DNA of 35,652 bases, taken from assembly GCF_003054025.1 (NCBI RefSeq), contig NZ_QBKG01000018.1, positions 2,112-37,763 of the forward strand. The letters run 5' to 3'. Positions 1 through 8,871 of this stretch are shown here, one piece after another. Source of the DNA: Capnocytophaga leadbetteri. GTDB lineage: Bacteria; Bacteroidota; Bacteroidia; Flavobacteriales; Flavobacteriaceae. The translations under genes were made by a program, and so were the position numbers. The notes below the pieces were generated by a model that searched no databases, was not told the origin of the DNA, and saw nothing but the letters and a program-made list of their open reading frames with translations. Position 1 is the stretch's first letter, and each line of letters opens with the position of its first letter.

Positions 1-3000
1 AGGTGTTGCGCCCGTTACCACTCCTATGCTTACTGTGCTAGTGGTGGTCGTTGCAGTACCGATGTGGTCGTTGTCAATCACTGAGCTAGTGCTTGTGCCC
101 GTGGTTATGGTAAAGGTATCTGGCGTTGCGGTGATCGTTGGTGCTCCCACTACTATAGTAGCGGTAGCAGTATCGCAAACGGTAACTGCTGCTACTGTTT
201 GGCATATCTTATAACCGATTTGATAAGTACCTGATTTTGTTCCGGCAGGGACAGTAACTGTTCCATCGGCATTGAGGGTAGGTGTTGCGCTACCCGTTAC
301 GCCTGTTGCTGGAGTAACGACTGTCATACTCACTGTAGCTGCCGTAGCAGTTTGAGTTCCTACCTTATCGTTAGTAAGTACGCTGCTAGCTGTTGTGGTA
401 GCTACTGCGCCGTGAGTAACGGTAAAGGTATCATTTTCGGCTTTTATATTTATTAAGGTAATGGTACGCGTTTGCGTAGTGGTATTACCAAATGGATCTT
501 TTGCTACAAAGCTAATGGTAAGAGTACCGCTTGGCACATTGCAGAAGTCTGCTAGTGCATTATAGGTATTGGTAAGGCTTACGGTACCACAGCTATCGGT
601 AGCGGTAGCGCTATTGAGCCAAGTATTGATATTAGCAGCTGCATTGCGGCAATCAACTACTAAAGGAGCTGGTGCATTAAGTGTAGGCGGGGTAGTATCA
701 TTAACCACTAAGGTGATAACTGCTCGACCGCTTTCACAACCTGCTGCTGTTACCTGACTTACATATGCTGTTTGGCTTGTACTATTAACCACTTGAGTGC
801 TGATAGTAGGCGCTGCTGCCAATGGAGTGGTATCGGTAGCGGTAGCATACCAACGTAAGGTATTTCCTGTAGCGGCTGTTACATAACCAGCAAACGAAAC
901 GCTGCCTGCTGCTGTTGTAGGACATAAGGCTAGGGTTGCACTGACCGTTGGGGTAGCCACTGTAGGAATATGTACCGTTGTAAGAGCACGAGGAATCTCA
1001 CAAGTAATGTTTGCTCCGTTTTTAGCTATCTTGGCAACATAGTAATTACCTGCTTGCAAAAGGTCTGTCCTATCTAAAGGCGCTCCTCCTGTGGCTGTAG
1101 TGTATATTCTAAGTAGTCTATCACTATCGGTAGGGTCAATAGCATCCCACAAGGTTGCTACTTTGGTACCAGCACAATAGGTGTAAGAGGAAGATACCGT
1201 TGGCATAGTGGTTATCTTCACTAAAATAGATTGGCGTGTGCTTTCACATTGTCCGGCTACTTGTGCTGAATAGTAATAAGTAGTATTATCGGTTAGCGCA
1301 GTAGTGTTAGCCAGTTCGGCGGCTGCCGTAGCAGTAGCATATACTTTTAAAGTACCTGACACTAAACCGCCTAAGTACGTTTTTAGACTCTGTACTGTAT
1401 TTCCTGAACATAAGTTCACGGTCGTAGGTGATGGCGTAGCGGTATTAGGAGTTACTAATACGGTTACTGTTTGGGTTGATTCACAACCATTGGTGCGTTT
1501 TACCGTTAGGGTATAGGTAACTGTAAGTGGAGCCGTAAGTTTCGTGCCACTATACAAGAACGTAGGTGCTGCTATATTGGCTGCCGACAAGTAGCTTGCT
1601 GGTGACCAAGTATAAGCATCATAAGCAGGTGCTGCCGCATTGTAGGCAAAAGTTACTGACTCGGTTTCGCAAGTAGTGAGATTGCTCACTAAACCACTAA
1701 TATGCGCTGGCGTTGGCAAGGCAAGTTCTTTATTGCCACAGAGACATTTGTTATCCTCGTTGCGGATTGCTAAACGCAAACGACATACTTGAGACTGATC
1801 GGCTAAAAAGGTAAAGCTTTGTACCGCTGAAGTCGCATTAGCTGCTAAGCTTTGCGTACTTGTGTGAGTAGCTAAAACCTCGCCACTATCTACCAAACCA
1901 TTGTTGTTTATATCGTTGTAAAGACTTATTACCAATCGTCCGTTATAAGCAGTTACTCCTGCTGCATTGGCTAACTTGTATTGAACAGTTAGATTTTCTT
2001 TATTGACTTGTGGTACGGCCGTTACCTGAACATCGGCAAGGGATATTTCTGAACGGTTGTTTTTGATCACTGCTGTCCTTTCGGGTGAGGTACTCACTAC
2101 AAGAGCAGGACAAGTAGGTGGTGTGAGTGTAGCACAAGGTATATTGGTTACCTTATCGGTAGTAAGTACTTTCAGACTTCTTTCGACAGCACAATCTACC
2201 AAAGTATTGGCTTTTTGTTTAATCTTCAAGAATACATCAAAGTAGTGCGTATCTTTCATTCCCTTAGGTACTACCATCAATATCTCGGTTTCATTTCCTA
2301 CAACGTTTCTTGATTCGATTGTAGGATTTACCCAATTGACTGTAGCTTGTGGGAAAGCATTTCTGTCTACCGAAATATCACTATTTTGTATATCGTAAGA
2401 TTGTGGGAAACGTATGTGCAAACGAGCATTATCACCTATCTCAAACGAAGGATTTGCAGGGGTAGCATTTACCGCTACACGCACCTTGTAGGTAGCACCA
2501 AGATCGCAAGCATTGGCATTACCACTTATATAATCAATCGTTGATAATAGTACATTATAATTGTTCACACTCGCATTTTGCACTCCTGCGACAATAGCTA
2601 CAATTTTTGGTCCTACAGCTGGTACTCCACAAAGGTTGTTACCTTCTAGGTCTATATCAAAAGAAGAACCTGAGACAAAGTTACATTCTGGTTGTACATT
2701 AAAACGTACTTTGAACTTCTGTTCGTTTTCTATATTAGTGCTTACCGAACCTGGCAATGAACCTTTAGGCAATATATCAGACAGCTGATAGGTTATTTTA
2801 CCGGTAGCGGTTGCTACTCCTATCTTTTTGCCATCTACTAAGGTTGCTGTGTTGTACACTTTACCTGAGTTTAGTGGATATTCAACCTCTACATCGCTGA
2901 TGATAATACCTGGCTGCTGGGTAACTATTAAGTTAGCTCCGAAGATATCACCCTCATCGGTACTCTTTACAATGTACTCAAATGGTGTTTGGGTACACAT

Positions 3001-6000
3001 TGGCAAGCTAGCTGGACTGCTGGCTACTTCTATCTCTTTCTTACTTTGAGCTATATTTACAGTGTACTCTAAGGAATTCTCGTCGCAAGCCTCATTAAGA
3101 CCTCCGGTAGGGTTGCCCTCACAATTCCAGCCCGCATACACTTTAAACTTCATCTGTGGATTACTACAGTTGGTAAGTTTAAATTTCAAGCGATAGTATT
3201 TTTGATTTGTGGTACCTACTTGCAAAGTCTGGTTTAAGAAGTACATCTTCTCGCCCGAAATGCTCGTTTCGGGGGTAAGCGTACTAACTACTGAAGTACC
3301 CGCTGCATCATTCACCTCTTCTAAGCCCAAAACTTCCATTCCTGTAACATCTGGAATAGATATCCAAGCATTAGGAGCCGTATTGTAACGTGTCTCGATA
3401 GAGAAAACTGTTTGTTGCTCACTTCTATCTGCCCTAATAGTAGAGCCTTGACCTTGTGCTCCTAATAATAATTGCGGTTTACCTGAATACTTAATTTCCG
3501 CTATTTTTTGTTGATTGCTAGGCAGTGAGGTAGATTTTGACGCATAGTGATAGTAGTAATCCTCATAGTCTACACTAGTTGTTAGCACTTCGCCCGCTGC
3601 CGATATTTCAGCACTTGTAGCCTCTCTTCCTGGAGTTATTTCTCTCTTGTAATCTTTAGATTTGCAAGAACCTCGTACTGAAGCACGCAAAAATTCGGAG
3701 TAGTCTGTCCATAGCATCCCTGGAGGTAAATAAAGTGCATCGCCTCGCTGAGGATTGGTATAGGTGTACACACGGAAACCACCTTCGGTAGTTTCTACCC
3801 ATTTATTTAAAGGAATCATAAACCTAGGACGAGCCGCTCCATTCTTAATTTGAGAAGCTTCCGCAATATAGATATATTCGGTACTAAGGATTTTGTAAGC
3901 CAAAGGCATTTTAATAACAATCTTCTTGATCAAACGCCCTGGACGATATTCTTCAGTATAAAAACTACTTCCCCCTCCTTGTTGACGACCTGAGTAAATA
4001 AGATTGCCCCCTATGTAGTTAGGATAACAACCTGTCAAACCATAAGAGTTACTGCCATACTTCGTAGCTGTATGTGCATAATTAAAAATAGGCACAAAGG
4101 TTATTCCACAACGCAACGCGTTAGTATGATAGCCTTGCGGGCTAACGGCGGGATCATTCTTATCGGCTAAGGTATAGAAATAAGAGGCAATACCCGATTG
4201 CTCCTCTACGCCATAAGTTTGTACTGTATTCTTTACCTGATAGGTAGCTACTACCGAGAAGGTTTGGTTTTTGCCTAAAGTTCCGGAAGGTAGTGCATCG
4301 GTAAGATTCCAACGGTAATAGTTGCCATTGGCATCAGTAACATTTGTTACCACACCTGGGTCGGTAGCAAGTAAAGTCACTTCGTGAGTACCTATTTTTA
4401 CTTTGATAAACTTAGGATCTAAATCTGCTTGTTTTTTTACAGAAGTATAATAGAATAGGTTATCGGATGCAGCATTAGGCGATTGTTTTCCTTCGGCGAA
4501 GAATTCTACATCGTCTAAAGGCAACACTTTACGGCGTTGCTCTGCAGATATATTAGCGCGTTGTACGCGTTGGGTCATAGTAGCATCCGTCCAACCATAA
4601 GAGTTATCGGCGCGCTCTACTTTAGCACTAAGTATCTCAGGACCATTTACTGTACAAGGTACTGTACAGCCTAAAGCTATATTTGCATTTTTACAAATTA
4701 GAGGCATTTGGAAGAAAGTACCATCTGGGTTTCTATTCATTAGCGAAATGGTATACGGAATAGCCGTAGCATTACCCATTCCGGTACAGTCGGTGAGTTC
4801 CATATCAAAAGAGATATGCCCCCACAAGCGCACATTGTCACCCGTTATGCCTGTAGGAGGCGTTTCGGGGGTGGTAAAATCTAGCAATCCACCAGCGGGC
4901 ACATCAGGAATAGCGACAGTAGGCGCACTCGTATCGGTAAAATTGTCGGTATAATGGAATACTACATTTTTGAGAGCAATACCCGAAGGCAACTGCATAT
5001 GATAGTTGTAGCGAAGATCATTATTTCTCGAATTGACATCGTTTTGGTAACGTTCGTAAGCTGTTACGGTAGTCATAGCGGGAGCTAAGTAGCCCTTTTC
5101 AGGAGCATTTTTAAGCAACTGCACTGGGAAAGCCGTTTTATTCGCAAATCCAAAATTTCGCGCATAGGTATTTGCGTAATCTCTTGTTTCCCCTGTACTA
5201 CCACAAGCGCTCTCGTACAGATAATAAAAACTAGGGTATACTATATAATTACCACAAGTAACAGGGGCACCTGTAGCTATCAGATCAAAACACAATCTTA
5301 CCTCGGCACCAGGTTTAAGGTCATCGCGGTAGCCATCGCCATCTTCATCGGTAAGACCAATATCTTTGCCTGTAAGAGCCGCATCGGCCAAAGCAGGCAA
5401 ATCGTGAAAGTCAAACTTTGTAGTATTATTGTTAATAATAGTTTTTGGTACTGGAATCTTAGTACCATCGGTAGCAATGATATAGAAGTTATCCGGTTTG
5501 TAGTATTTAGGATCTTGGATTAACCTATCCATTCGGTTGTCATAGGCTATAGAGCCATCGGTACTTTGGTTCTTGAAAGAAGTATAGAAAGTACCGAGTT
5601 TTTGTCCGGCAGCAGCTGTAAGACCTGCGCCGTACTCAAAATATCTTTTACTCCAATCGAAAGTTTGTTTCACAGAAGGAATTTTGTATTCCTTTACATT
5701 TATATCTCTACCTACTTTAGTATTTTGGTCAAATAGTTCGGTAGCTGAGAAGCCCCAATAAGGCACGTAGCCAGCCTTTACCTGCTTAGCACATAGAGAA
5801 CTAGCCACTTTGTAGGTTTCGGTAATAGTTACCAGCTCGTTATTAGCAAAGCCACCCGGTTTGGTAAGGCTGTACAAAGTTTTTCCTGCATTGTGAAAAC
5901 CAGCAGGTACGGTACCTACTTGCGCTAAAGTGACCCCAGTAGGAGGAGTAAAGCGTACGCTAGTAATACCCGCAGGGTAATCAACAGAGAAGTAGATGGT

Positions 6001-6579
6001 ATGTGTATAGCCTACCCCTGTATTACGTATGCCGAAGGTAGCTGTATTTTCGCCTATTTCGACATTATCAACTCGAGTGACACCTTGTACCGTAACTACT
6101 GGAGGCGTTACCCTATACTGGTTAGATTTTTCTTTTTCTTCTGGTTCGCCTACCACTGTTACTTTCACCTCATCGATAAGGTATCTACCTGCCAAAGCAT
6201 CGGTAGCAGCCTTAGTAAGCTTACGCTTAAGGGTAAAAGCCACTTCGGTGTTAGGCGTACCTACAAGGGTAAACACAGGTTTATTAAGAGGGCTACCTGC
6301 CACTTGGGATACCGAAGTAGCATTGGCTCCACCACTTACAGAACCTGCTACATACTCAATACCCGTAGGCAAGGTAACGGTTACCTCGGCTGTACTTTTA
6401 GCAGGAGGCAACTTTATCTTAATGGTAAGGGTACCAATTTCAAAGTTGGTGTTGTTAGCAAAATGTACTTCGCTTTGGGCTACCACACTATTGACGGCTA
6501 GCTGAGCCTTTGCGCCCCACGACAAGCATAAGAAGGCTATTAGAAGGCCTTTGAATGTCAAGTTTTTTAATAATTGCAT
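1..6579 (-). CDS. Giant secreted multi-domain repeat protein, N-terminal 2193 codons (C-terminus beyond left edge)
   Basis: The reading frame starts at ATG 6579-6577 and stays open to base 1; I spot-checked many lines of it in frame and met no stop. The first residues (MQLLKNLTFKGLLIAFLCLS, then WGAKAQ) form a Sec signal peptide. Residues about 30-100 resemble a DUF11-like beta domain. Aspartate-rich loops near residue 410 (DEDGDGYRDD) and 1550 (NDINNNGLVDSGE) look like SdrD-B-type or calcium-binding loops. From about 1630 on there are Ig-like/PKD-like modules carrying GCES motifs, then an HYR-like module (about 1956-2040, starting DTTPPTL). At the edge begin modules of roughly 93 residues with a VLTND or VIDND motif, like those in the gene at the right edge. 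A type IX sorting domain is expected beyond the edge but is not visible. The likely role is a surface adhesin or matrix protein; the specific ligand is unknown. Confidence 0.85.
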   Translation of the reverse strand, partial: MQLLKNLTFKGLLIAFLCLSWGAKAQLAVNSVVAQSEVHFANNTNFEIGTLTIKIKLPPAKSTAEVTVTLPTGIEYVAGSVSGGANATSVSQVAGSPLNKPVFTLVGTPNTEVAFTLKRKLTKAATDALAGRYLIDEVKVTVVGEPEEKEKSNQYRVTPPVVTVQGVTRVDNVEIGENTATFGIRNTGVGYTHTIYFSVDYPAGITSVRFTPPTGVTLAQVGTVPAGFHNAGKTLYSLTKPGGFANNELVTITETYKVASSLCAKQVKAGYVPYWGFSATELFDQNTKVGRDINVKEYKIPSVKQTFDWSKRYFEYGAGLTAAAGQKLGTFYTSFKNQSTDGSIAYDNRMDRLIQDPKYYKPDNFYIIATDGTKIPVPKTIINNNTTKFDFHDLPALADAALTGKDIGLTDEDGDGYRDDLKPGAEVRLCFDLIATGAPVTCGNYIVYPSFYYLYESACGSTGETRDYANTYARNFGFANKTAFPVQLLKNAPEKGYLAPAMTTVTAYERYQNDVNSRNNDLRYNYHMQLPSGIALKNVVFHYTDNFTDTSAPTVAIPDVPAGGLLDFTTPETPPTGITGDNVRLWGHISFDMELTDCTGMGNATAIPYTISLMNRNPDGTFFQMPLICKNANIALGCTVPCTVNGPEILSAKVERADNSYGWTDATMTQRVQRANISAEQRRKVLPLDDVEFFAEGKQSPNAASDNLFYYTSVKKQADLDPKFIKVKIGTHEVTLLATDPGVVTNVTDANGNYYRWNLTDALPSGTLGKNQTFSVVATYQVKNTVQTYGVEEQSGIASYFYTLADKNDPAVSPQGYHTNALRCGITFVPIFNYAHTATKYGSNSYGLTGCYPNYIGGNLIYSGRQQGGGSSFYTEEYRPGRLIKKIVIKMPLAYKILSTEYIYIAEASQIKNGAARPRFMIPLNKWVETTEGGFRVYTYTNPQRGDALYLPPGMLWTDYSEFLRASVRGSCKSKDYKREITPGREATSAEISAAGEVLTTSVDYEDYYYHYASKSTSLPSNQQKIAEIKYSGKPQLLLGAQGQGSTIRADRSEQQTVFSIETRYNTAPNAWISIPDVTGMEVLGLEEVNDAAGTSVVSTLTPETSISGEKMYFLNQTLQVGTTNQKYYRLKFKLTNCSNPQMKFKVYAGWNCEGNPTGGLNEACDENSLEYTVNIAQSKKEIEVASSPASLPMCTQTPFEYIVKSTDEGDIFGANLIVTQQPGIIISDVEVEYPLNSGKVYNTATLVDGKKIGVATATGKITYQLSDILPKGSLPGSVSTNIENEQKFKVRFNVQPECNFVSGSSFDIDLEGNNLCGVPAVGPKIVAIVAGVQNASVNNYNVLLSTIDYISGNANACDLGATYKVRVAVNATPANPSFEIGDNARLHIRFPQSYDIQNSDISVDRNAFPQATVNWVNPTIESRNVVGNETEILMVVPKGMKDTHYFDVFLKIKQKANTLVDCAVERSLKVLTTDKVTNIPCATLTPPTCPALVVSTSPERTAVIKNNRSEISLADVQVTAVPQVNKENLTVQYKLANAAGVTAYNGRLVISLYNDINNNGLVDSGEVLATHTSTQSLAANATSAVQSFTFLADQSQVCRLRLAIRNEDNKCLCGNKELALPTPAHISGLVSNLTTCETESVTFAYNAAAPAYDAYTWSPASYLSAANIAAPTFLYSGTKLTAPLTVTYTLTVKRTNGCESTQTVTVLVTPNTATPSPTTVNLCSGNTVQSLKTYLGGLVSGTLKVYATATAAAELANTTALTDNTTYYYSAQVAGQCESTRQSILVKITTMPTVSSSYTYCAGTKVATLWDAIDPTDSDRLLRIYTTATGGAPLDRTDLLQAGNYYVAKIAKNGANITCEIPRALTTVHIPTVATPTVSATLALCPTTAAGSVSFAGYVTAATGNTLRWYATATDTTPLAAAPTISTQVVNSTSQTAYVSQVTAAGCESGRAVITLVVNDTTPPTLNAPAPLVVDCRNAAANINTWLNSATATDSCGTVSLTNTYNALADFCNVPSGTLTISFVAKDPFGNTTTQTRTITLINIKAENDTFTVTHGAVATTTASSVLTNDKVGTQTATAATVSMTVVTPATGVTGSATPTLNADGTVTVPAGTKSGTYQIGYKICQTVAAVTVCDTATATIVVGAPTITATPDTFTITTGTSTSSVIDNDHIGTATTTTSTVSIGVVTGATP

Positions 6580-6626
6580 AAAAGAATATTTTTGGGTCAA
6601 TATAAGAAATATTTTATGTTGGGCGG

Positions 6627-6634
6627 CAAAGGTA
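6627..6634 (-). promoter_or_regulatory. -7 box of the giant secreted protein gene
   Basis: On the minus strand this reads TACCTTTG, an exact match to the Bacteroidota TAnnTTTG -7 element, followed by C. It lies about 48 bases upstream of the ATG at 6579. No exact TTTG is seen at the usual -33 distance. Confidence 0.6.
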
Positions 6635-6730
6635 CAATAAAAAACGACACAGTGTAAAACTTTAACACTATTTTTAGATTTTTTCGGTTTGGGGATTTGG
6701 AAGGAATGGGAGGGCTGGGAAGAATGGGAG

Positions 6731-6793
6731 GGCTGCGCCAGCTCGCCGACTTTTGTTCGCTCATTGTTCGCTTATCCTTCGCTCATCGTTCGG
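6731..6793 (-). repeat. Dispersed intergenic repeat, copy 1 (11-bp units plus GC-rich tail)
   Basis: Read on the minus strand this is three 11-base units of the type GATGAGCGAAG followed by a tail containing AAAGTCGGCGAGCTGGCGCA. It matches 23521-23589 over about 62 bases with only a handful of differences. It is GC-richer than the surrounding intergenic DNA. Confidence 0.75.
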
Positions 6794-6811
6794 TGAGAGA
6801 AGAGTTGCTAA

Positions 6812-6850
6812 ACTTAATTTGTCAATTGACAAATTTGCTAATTGACAAAT
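6812..6850. repeat. 8-bp-period AATT repeat overlapping the glmM promoter
   Basis: Consecutive octamers GTCAATTG, ACAAATTT, GCTAATTG and ACAAATTA keep AATT or AAATT in 8-base phase. One unit provides the TTTG -33 box of glmM. Related arrays lie near 9530, 27800, 28400, 33790 and 33910. Confidence 0.6.
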
Positions 6851-6864
6851 TATTCGTACATTTG
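6834..6864 (+). promoter_or_regulatory. glmM promoter (TTTG-N19-TACATTTG)
   Basis: The -33 box TTTG is at 6834-6837, a 19-base spacer follows, and the -7 box TACATTTG is at 6857-6864. This is an exact fit to the Bacteroidota primary sigma consensus. Predicted transcription starts near 6870, leaving about 26 bases before the ATG at 6896. The spacer is nearly identical to that of the dnaB promoter. Confidence 0.75.
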
Positions 6865-6895
6865 CAACATATTAATAACAATCGTTAATTAAACT

Positions 6896-8284
6896 ATGGC
6901 TTTAATAAAATCTATTTCAGGTATTCGCGGTACTATTGGAGGAGTGCCCGACGAAAATCTAACCCCTATTGATGCCGTGAAATTTGCGGCTGCCTATGGC
7001 TTCTGGCTTAAAAACCACGTACATAAAACTCGCATAAAAGTGGTAGTGGGGCGCGACGCTCGTCTATCAGGTGAAATGGTGCAAAACCTCGTGCAATATA
7101 CCCTCATCGGACTGGGTATAGATGTAGTTGATTTGGGACTTAGCACTACACCTACCGTAGAGGTCGCCGTAACAATGGAACAAGCTGACGGGGGTATTAT
7201 TCTGACGGCAAGTCACAATCCTAAACAATGGAACGCTCTTAAACTTCTTAATAACCAAGGTGAATTTCTTAACGCTCAAGAGGGTGAGGAAATCTTACGC
7301 ATAGCTGCTGATAACAACGCTGTTTTTGCTGAAGTAGATGCGCTGGGCACTCTCTCGCACAACGATACTTATATACAACGACATATAGACGCAGCACTAT
7401 CACTATTGCCTTTAGCTACTATAGAGGCAATACGCCAACGCCACTTTAGGGTGGTAGTAGATGCTGTCAATTCTACAGGGGGTATTGCTATCCCTCAACT
7501 CTTAGAACGTTTGGGTGCAGAGGTGTTGCCGCTGTACTGCGAACCTAATGGGCACTTCCCTCACAACCCTGAACCGCTAAAAGAACATTTGGGCGACATC
7601 TGCGCTGAAGTGGTAGACAAAGAAGCTGACTTTGGTATAGTAGTAGACCCTGATGTAGACCGTTTGGCCTTTATCACTGAAAAAGGTGAAATGTTTGGCG
7701 AAGAATATACTTTAGTGGCTTGCGCTGACTATATTTTGAGTAAAAATAAAGGCAATGTGGTATCAAATCTATCCTCATCGCGTGCTTTGCGCGATATAGC
7801 CCAAAAACACGGCGTAGAGTACGCTGCCTCTGCCGTAGGTGAGGTGAATGTGGTAGCTAAAATGAAGGAAGTAAACGCTATCATAGGGGGCGAAGGCAAT
7901 GGGGGAATTATCTTCCCTGAATTGCACTACGGACGTGATGCGCTGGTAGGGGTGGCTCTCTTCTTATCGCTGCTAACTGATAAGAATATAACAGTGAGTG
8001 CGCTACGCAAGAGCTATCCGGCTTACTATATGAGTAAGAATAAAATAGAGCTATCAGCTGGTTTGAATCCTGATAAGGTGTTGGCTGCTGTAAAAGAGCG
8101 TTATGCCCACGAACCTATCACTACCATAGATGGGGTAAAGATTGACTTTGCTAACAGTTGGGTGCACTTGCGAAAATCAAACACTGAGCCTATTATTCGC
8201 ATCTATACCGAGGCTAAAAGCCAAGAAGAAGCTGATGCTCTTGCACAACGATTTTTAGAAGAAATGAAGGAATTAGCGAATTAA
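6896..8284 (+). CDS. glmM: Phosphoglucosamine mutase
   Basis: This enzyme interconverts glucosamine-6-phosphate and glucosamine-1-phosphate, feeding UDP-GlcNAc for peptidoglycan and envelope glycans. At 462 residues it has the usual length of the alpha-D-phosphohexomutase family. All four family landmarks are visible: the phosphoserine loop TASHNP (residues 104-109, Ser106), the metal loop DPDVDR (251-256), the sugar-specificity loop GGEGNGG, and the C-terminal phosphate-binding motif RKSNTEPIIR. The start is supported by a consensus promoter 30 bases upstream and by the conserved N-terminus (SISGIRGTIGG). It appears monocistronic, followed by octamer repeats and a long imperfect hairpin. Members with phosphomannomutase activity look similar, so substrate preference is inferred from the family. 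Confidence 0.9.
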   Translation: MALIKSISGIRGTIGGVPDENLTPIDAVKFAAAYGFWLKNHVHKTRIKVVVGRDARLSGEMVQNLVQYTLIGLGIDVVDLGLSTTPTVEVAVTMEQADGGIILTASHNPKQWNALKLLNNQGEFLNAQEGEEILRIAADNNAVFAEVDALGTLSHNDTYIQRHIDAALSLLPLATIEAIRQRHFRVVVDAVNSTGGIAIPQLLERLGAEVLPLYCEPNGHFPHNPEPLKEHLGDICAEVVDKEADFGIVVDPDVDRLAFITEKGEMFGEEYTLVACADYILSKNKGNVVSNLSSSRALRDIAQKHGVEYAASAVGEVNVVAKMKEVNAIIGGEGNGGIIFPELHYGRDALVGVALFLSLLTDKNITVSALRKSYPAYYMSKNKIELSAGLNPDKVLAAVKERYAHEPITTIDGVKIDFANSWVHLRKSNTEPIIRIYTEAKSQEEADALAQRFLEEMKELAN

Positions 8285-8290
8285 TTGGAC

Positions 8291-8314
8291 GATTTGGCGA
8301 TTTGGCGATTTGCT
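8291..8314. repeat. Octamer tandem repeat after glmM
   Basis: Three adjacent 8-base units read GATTTGGC, GATTTGGC and GATTTGCT. The 8-base period is the same as in the AATT arrays elsewhere in the window, although the core differs. Confidence 0.6.
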
Positions 8315-8325
8315 GATTGCCCTTG

Positions 8326-8379
8326 CTAACGACTAACGACTAAAATAATAGCCGTTAGTTGTTAGTCATTAGTCGTTAG
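8326..8379 (+). terminator. Long imperfect hairpin downstream of glmM
   Basis: The left arm 8326-8343 (CTAACGACTAACGACTAA) pairs with 8362-8379 with a single mismatch, giving an 18-bp stem and an 18-base loop. Both arms are built from a repeated GACTAAC heptamer. There is no T tract after the stem, so termination is possible but the element may be a repeat instead. Confidence 0.4.
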
Positions 8380-8434
8380 AATCTAAAAAGCAATAAATCA
8401 ACCTGATAAAAATAAAAACAAAATCAATCATTTT

Positions 8435-8542
8435 ATGGAAATTATTTTTCGAGAAGACTGTCTGAAAGAATTATATGAAGAAGGAAAAACTAAACATAAA
8501 TGGAACTTAATAATCATTATCAATAAAAAAACAATGATATGA
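8435..8542 (+). pseudogene. higB: Internally deleted higB (RelE/ParE-type) toxin remnant
   Basis: The ATG at 8435 opens a 35-codon frame. Its first 20 or so residues (MEIIFREDCLKELYEEGKTK) resemble the start of Bacteroidota HigB-type toxins, normally about 95-105 residues long. In another frame, 8503-8526 encodes ELNNHYQ followed by a stop, which resembles the ELSNHY ending of the same toxins as I recall them. Both ends therefore survive around a deletion of about 70 codons that also shifts the frame. The shifted frame ends in TGA at 8540-8542, overlapping the antitoxin ATG in an ATGA arrangement. The toxin should be dead. Assignment rests on short terminal similarity plus position directly before higA. 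Confidence 0.6.
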
Positions 8543-8871
8543 CCACAAATAAATTAATTCCCTTTATAGCTACTCACCCTGGGGAGGTAATAAAAGACGA
8601 AATAGAAGCTCGCAATATCTCTCTACAAACATTTGCCTCTCTTTTGGGAGTGGAATCATCTTACTTAGATGAACTTATCAGTGGCAAAAGAAGTATAACG
8701 GTAGATACAGCCTCTCTCTTAGAAAGAGAATTGTGTATACCTGCTTCGTTTTGGCTACATCTACAATCTCAATACAATTTAGACTGTAGAAATATTGAAA
8801 TAAAGCGCTCTAAAAAACAATATACTATAACAGAACAACCTGTTGAAGAGTATGCTTGTGCAATTTGTTAA
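8539..8871 (+). CDS. higA: HigA-family antitoxin, orphaned
   Basis: A 110-residue cytoplasmic XRE-type DNA-binding antitoxin. The N-terminal ATHPGEVIKDEIEARNIS is the HigA family signature, followed by a helix-turn-helix at about residues 25-65 (LQTFASLLGV, LDELISGKRS) and the family motif IPASFWLHLQSQY. In an intact system it would bind and neutralise the toxin and repress the operon. Here the upstream toxin is reduced to a remnant whose last codon overlaps this start (ATGA). It may persist as a stand-alone regulator or as protection against a related toxin. The rhodanese-cupin gene follows after 23 bases, so HigA may influence its expression. No clear promoter box was seen upstream. Confidence 0.85.
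   Translation: MTTNKLIPFIATHPGEVIKDEIEARNISLQTFASLLGVESSYLDELISGKRSITVDTASLLERELCIPASFWLHLQSQYNLDCRNIEIKRSKKQYTITEQPVEEYACAIC

Larger units (their letters stand above)
6580..6895. other. 316-base intergenic region between divergent genes
   Basis: It holds the promoter of the giant secreted gene (about 6627-6634, minus), a GC-richer dispersed repeat (6731-6793), an 8-bp-period AATT repeat (about 6812-6850) and the glmM promoter (6834-6864, plus). A 63-codon open frame at 6697-6888 exists only because of these repeats, and I do not call it a gene. Confidence 0.75.

Noticed and set aside
6001-6505. Two forward open frames of about 160 codons antisense to the left giant gene.
   Set aside because: They are mirror frames of a Thr/Val-rich repeat protein; neither has a recognisable domain, and the minus frame is continuous and has a signal peptide and promoter.
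6697-6888. A 63-codon forward frame upstream of glmM.
   Set aside because: It is created by the dispersed 11-bp repeat and the AATT array, contains the glmM promoter, and resembles no protein.
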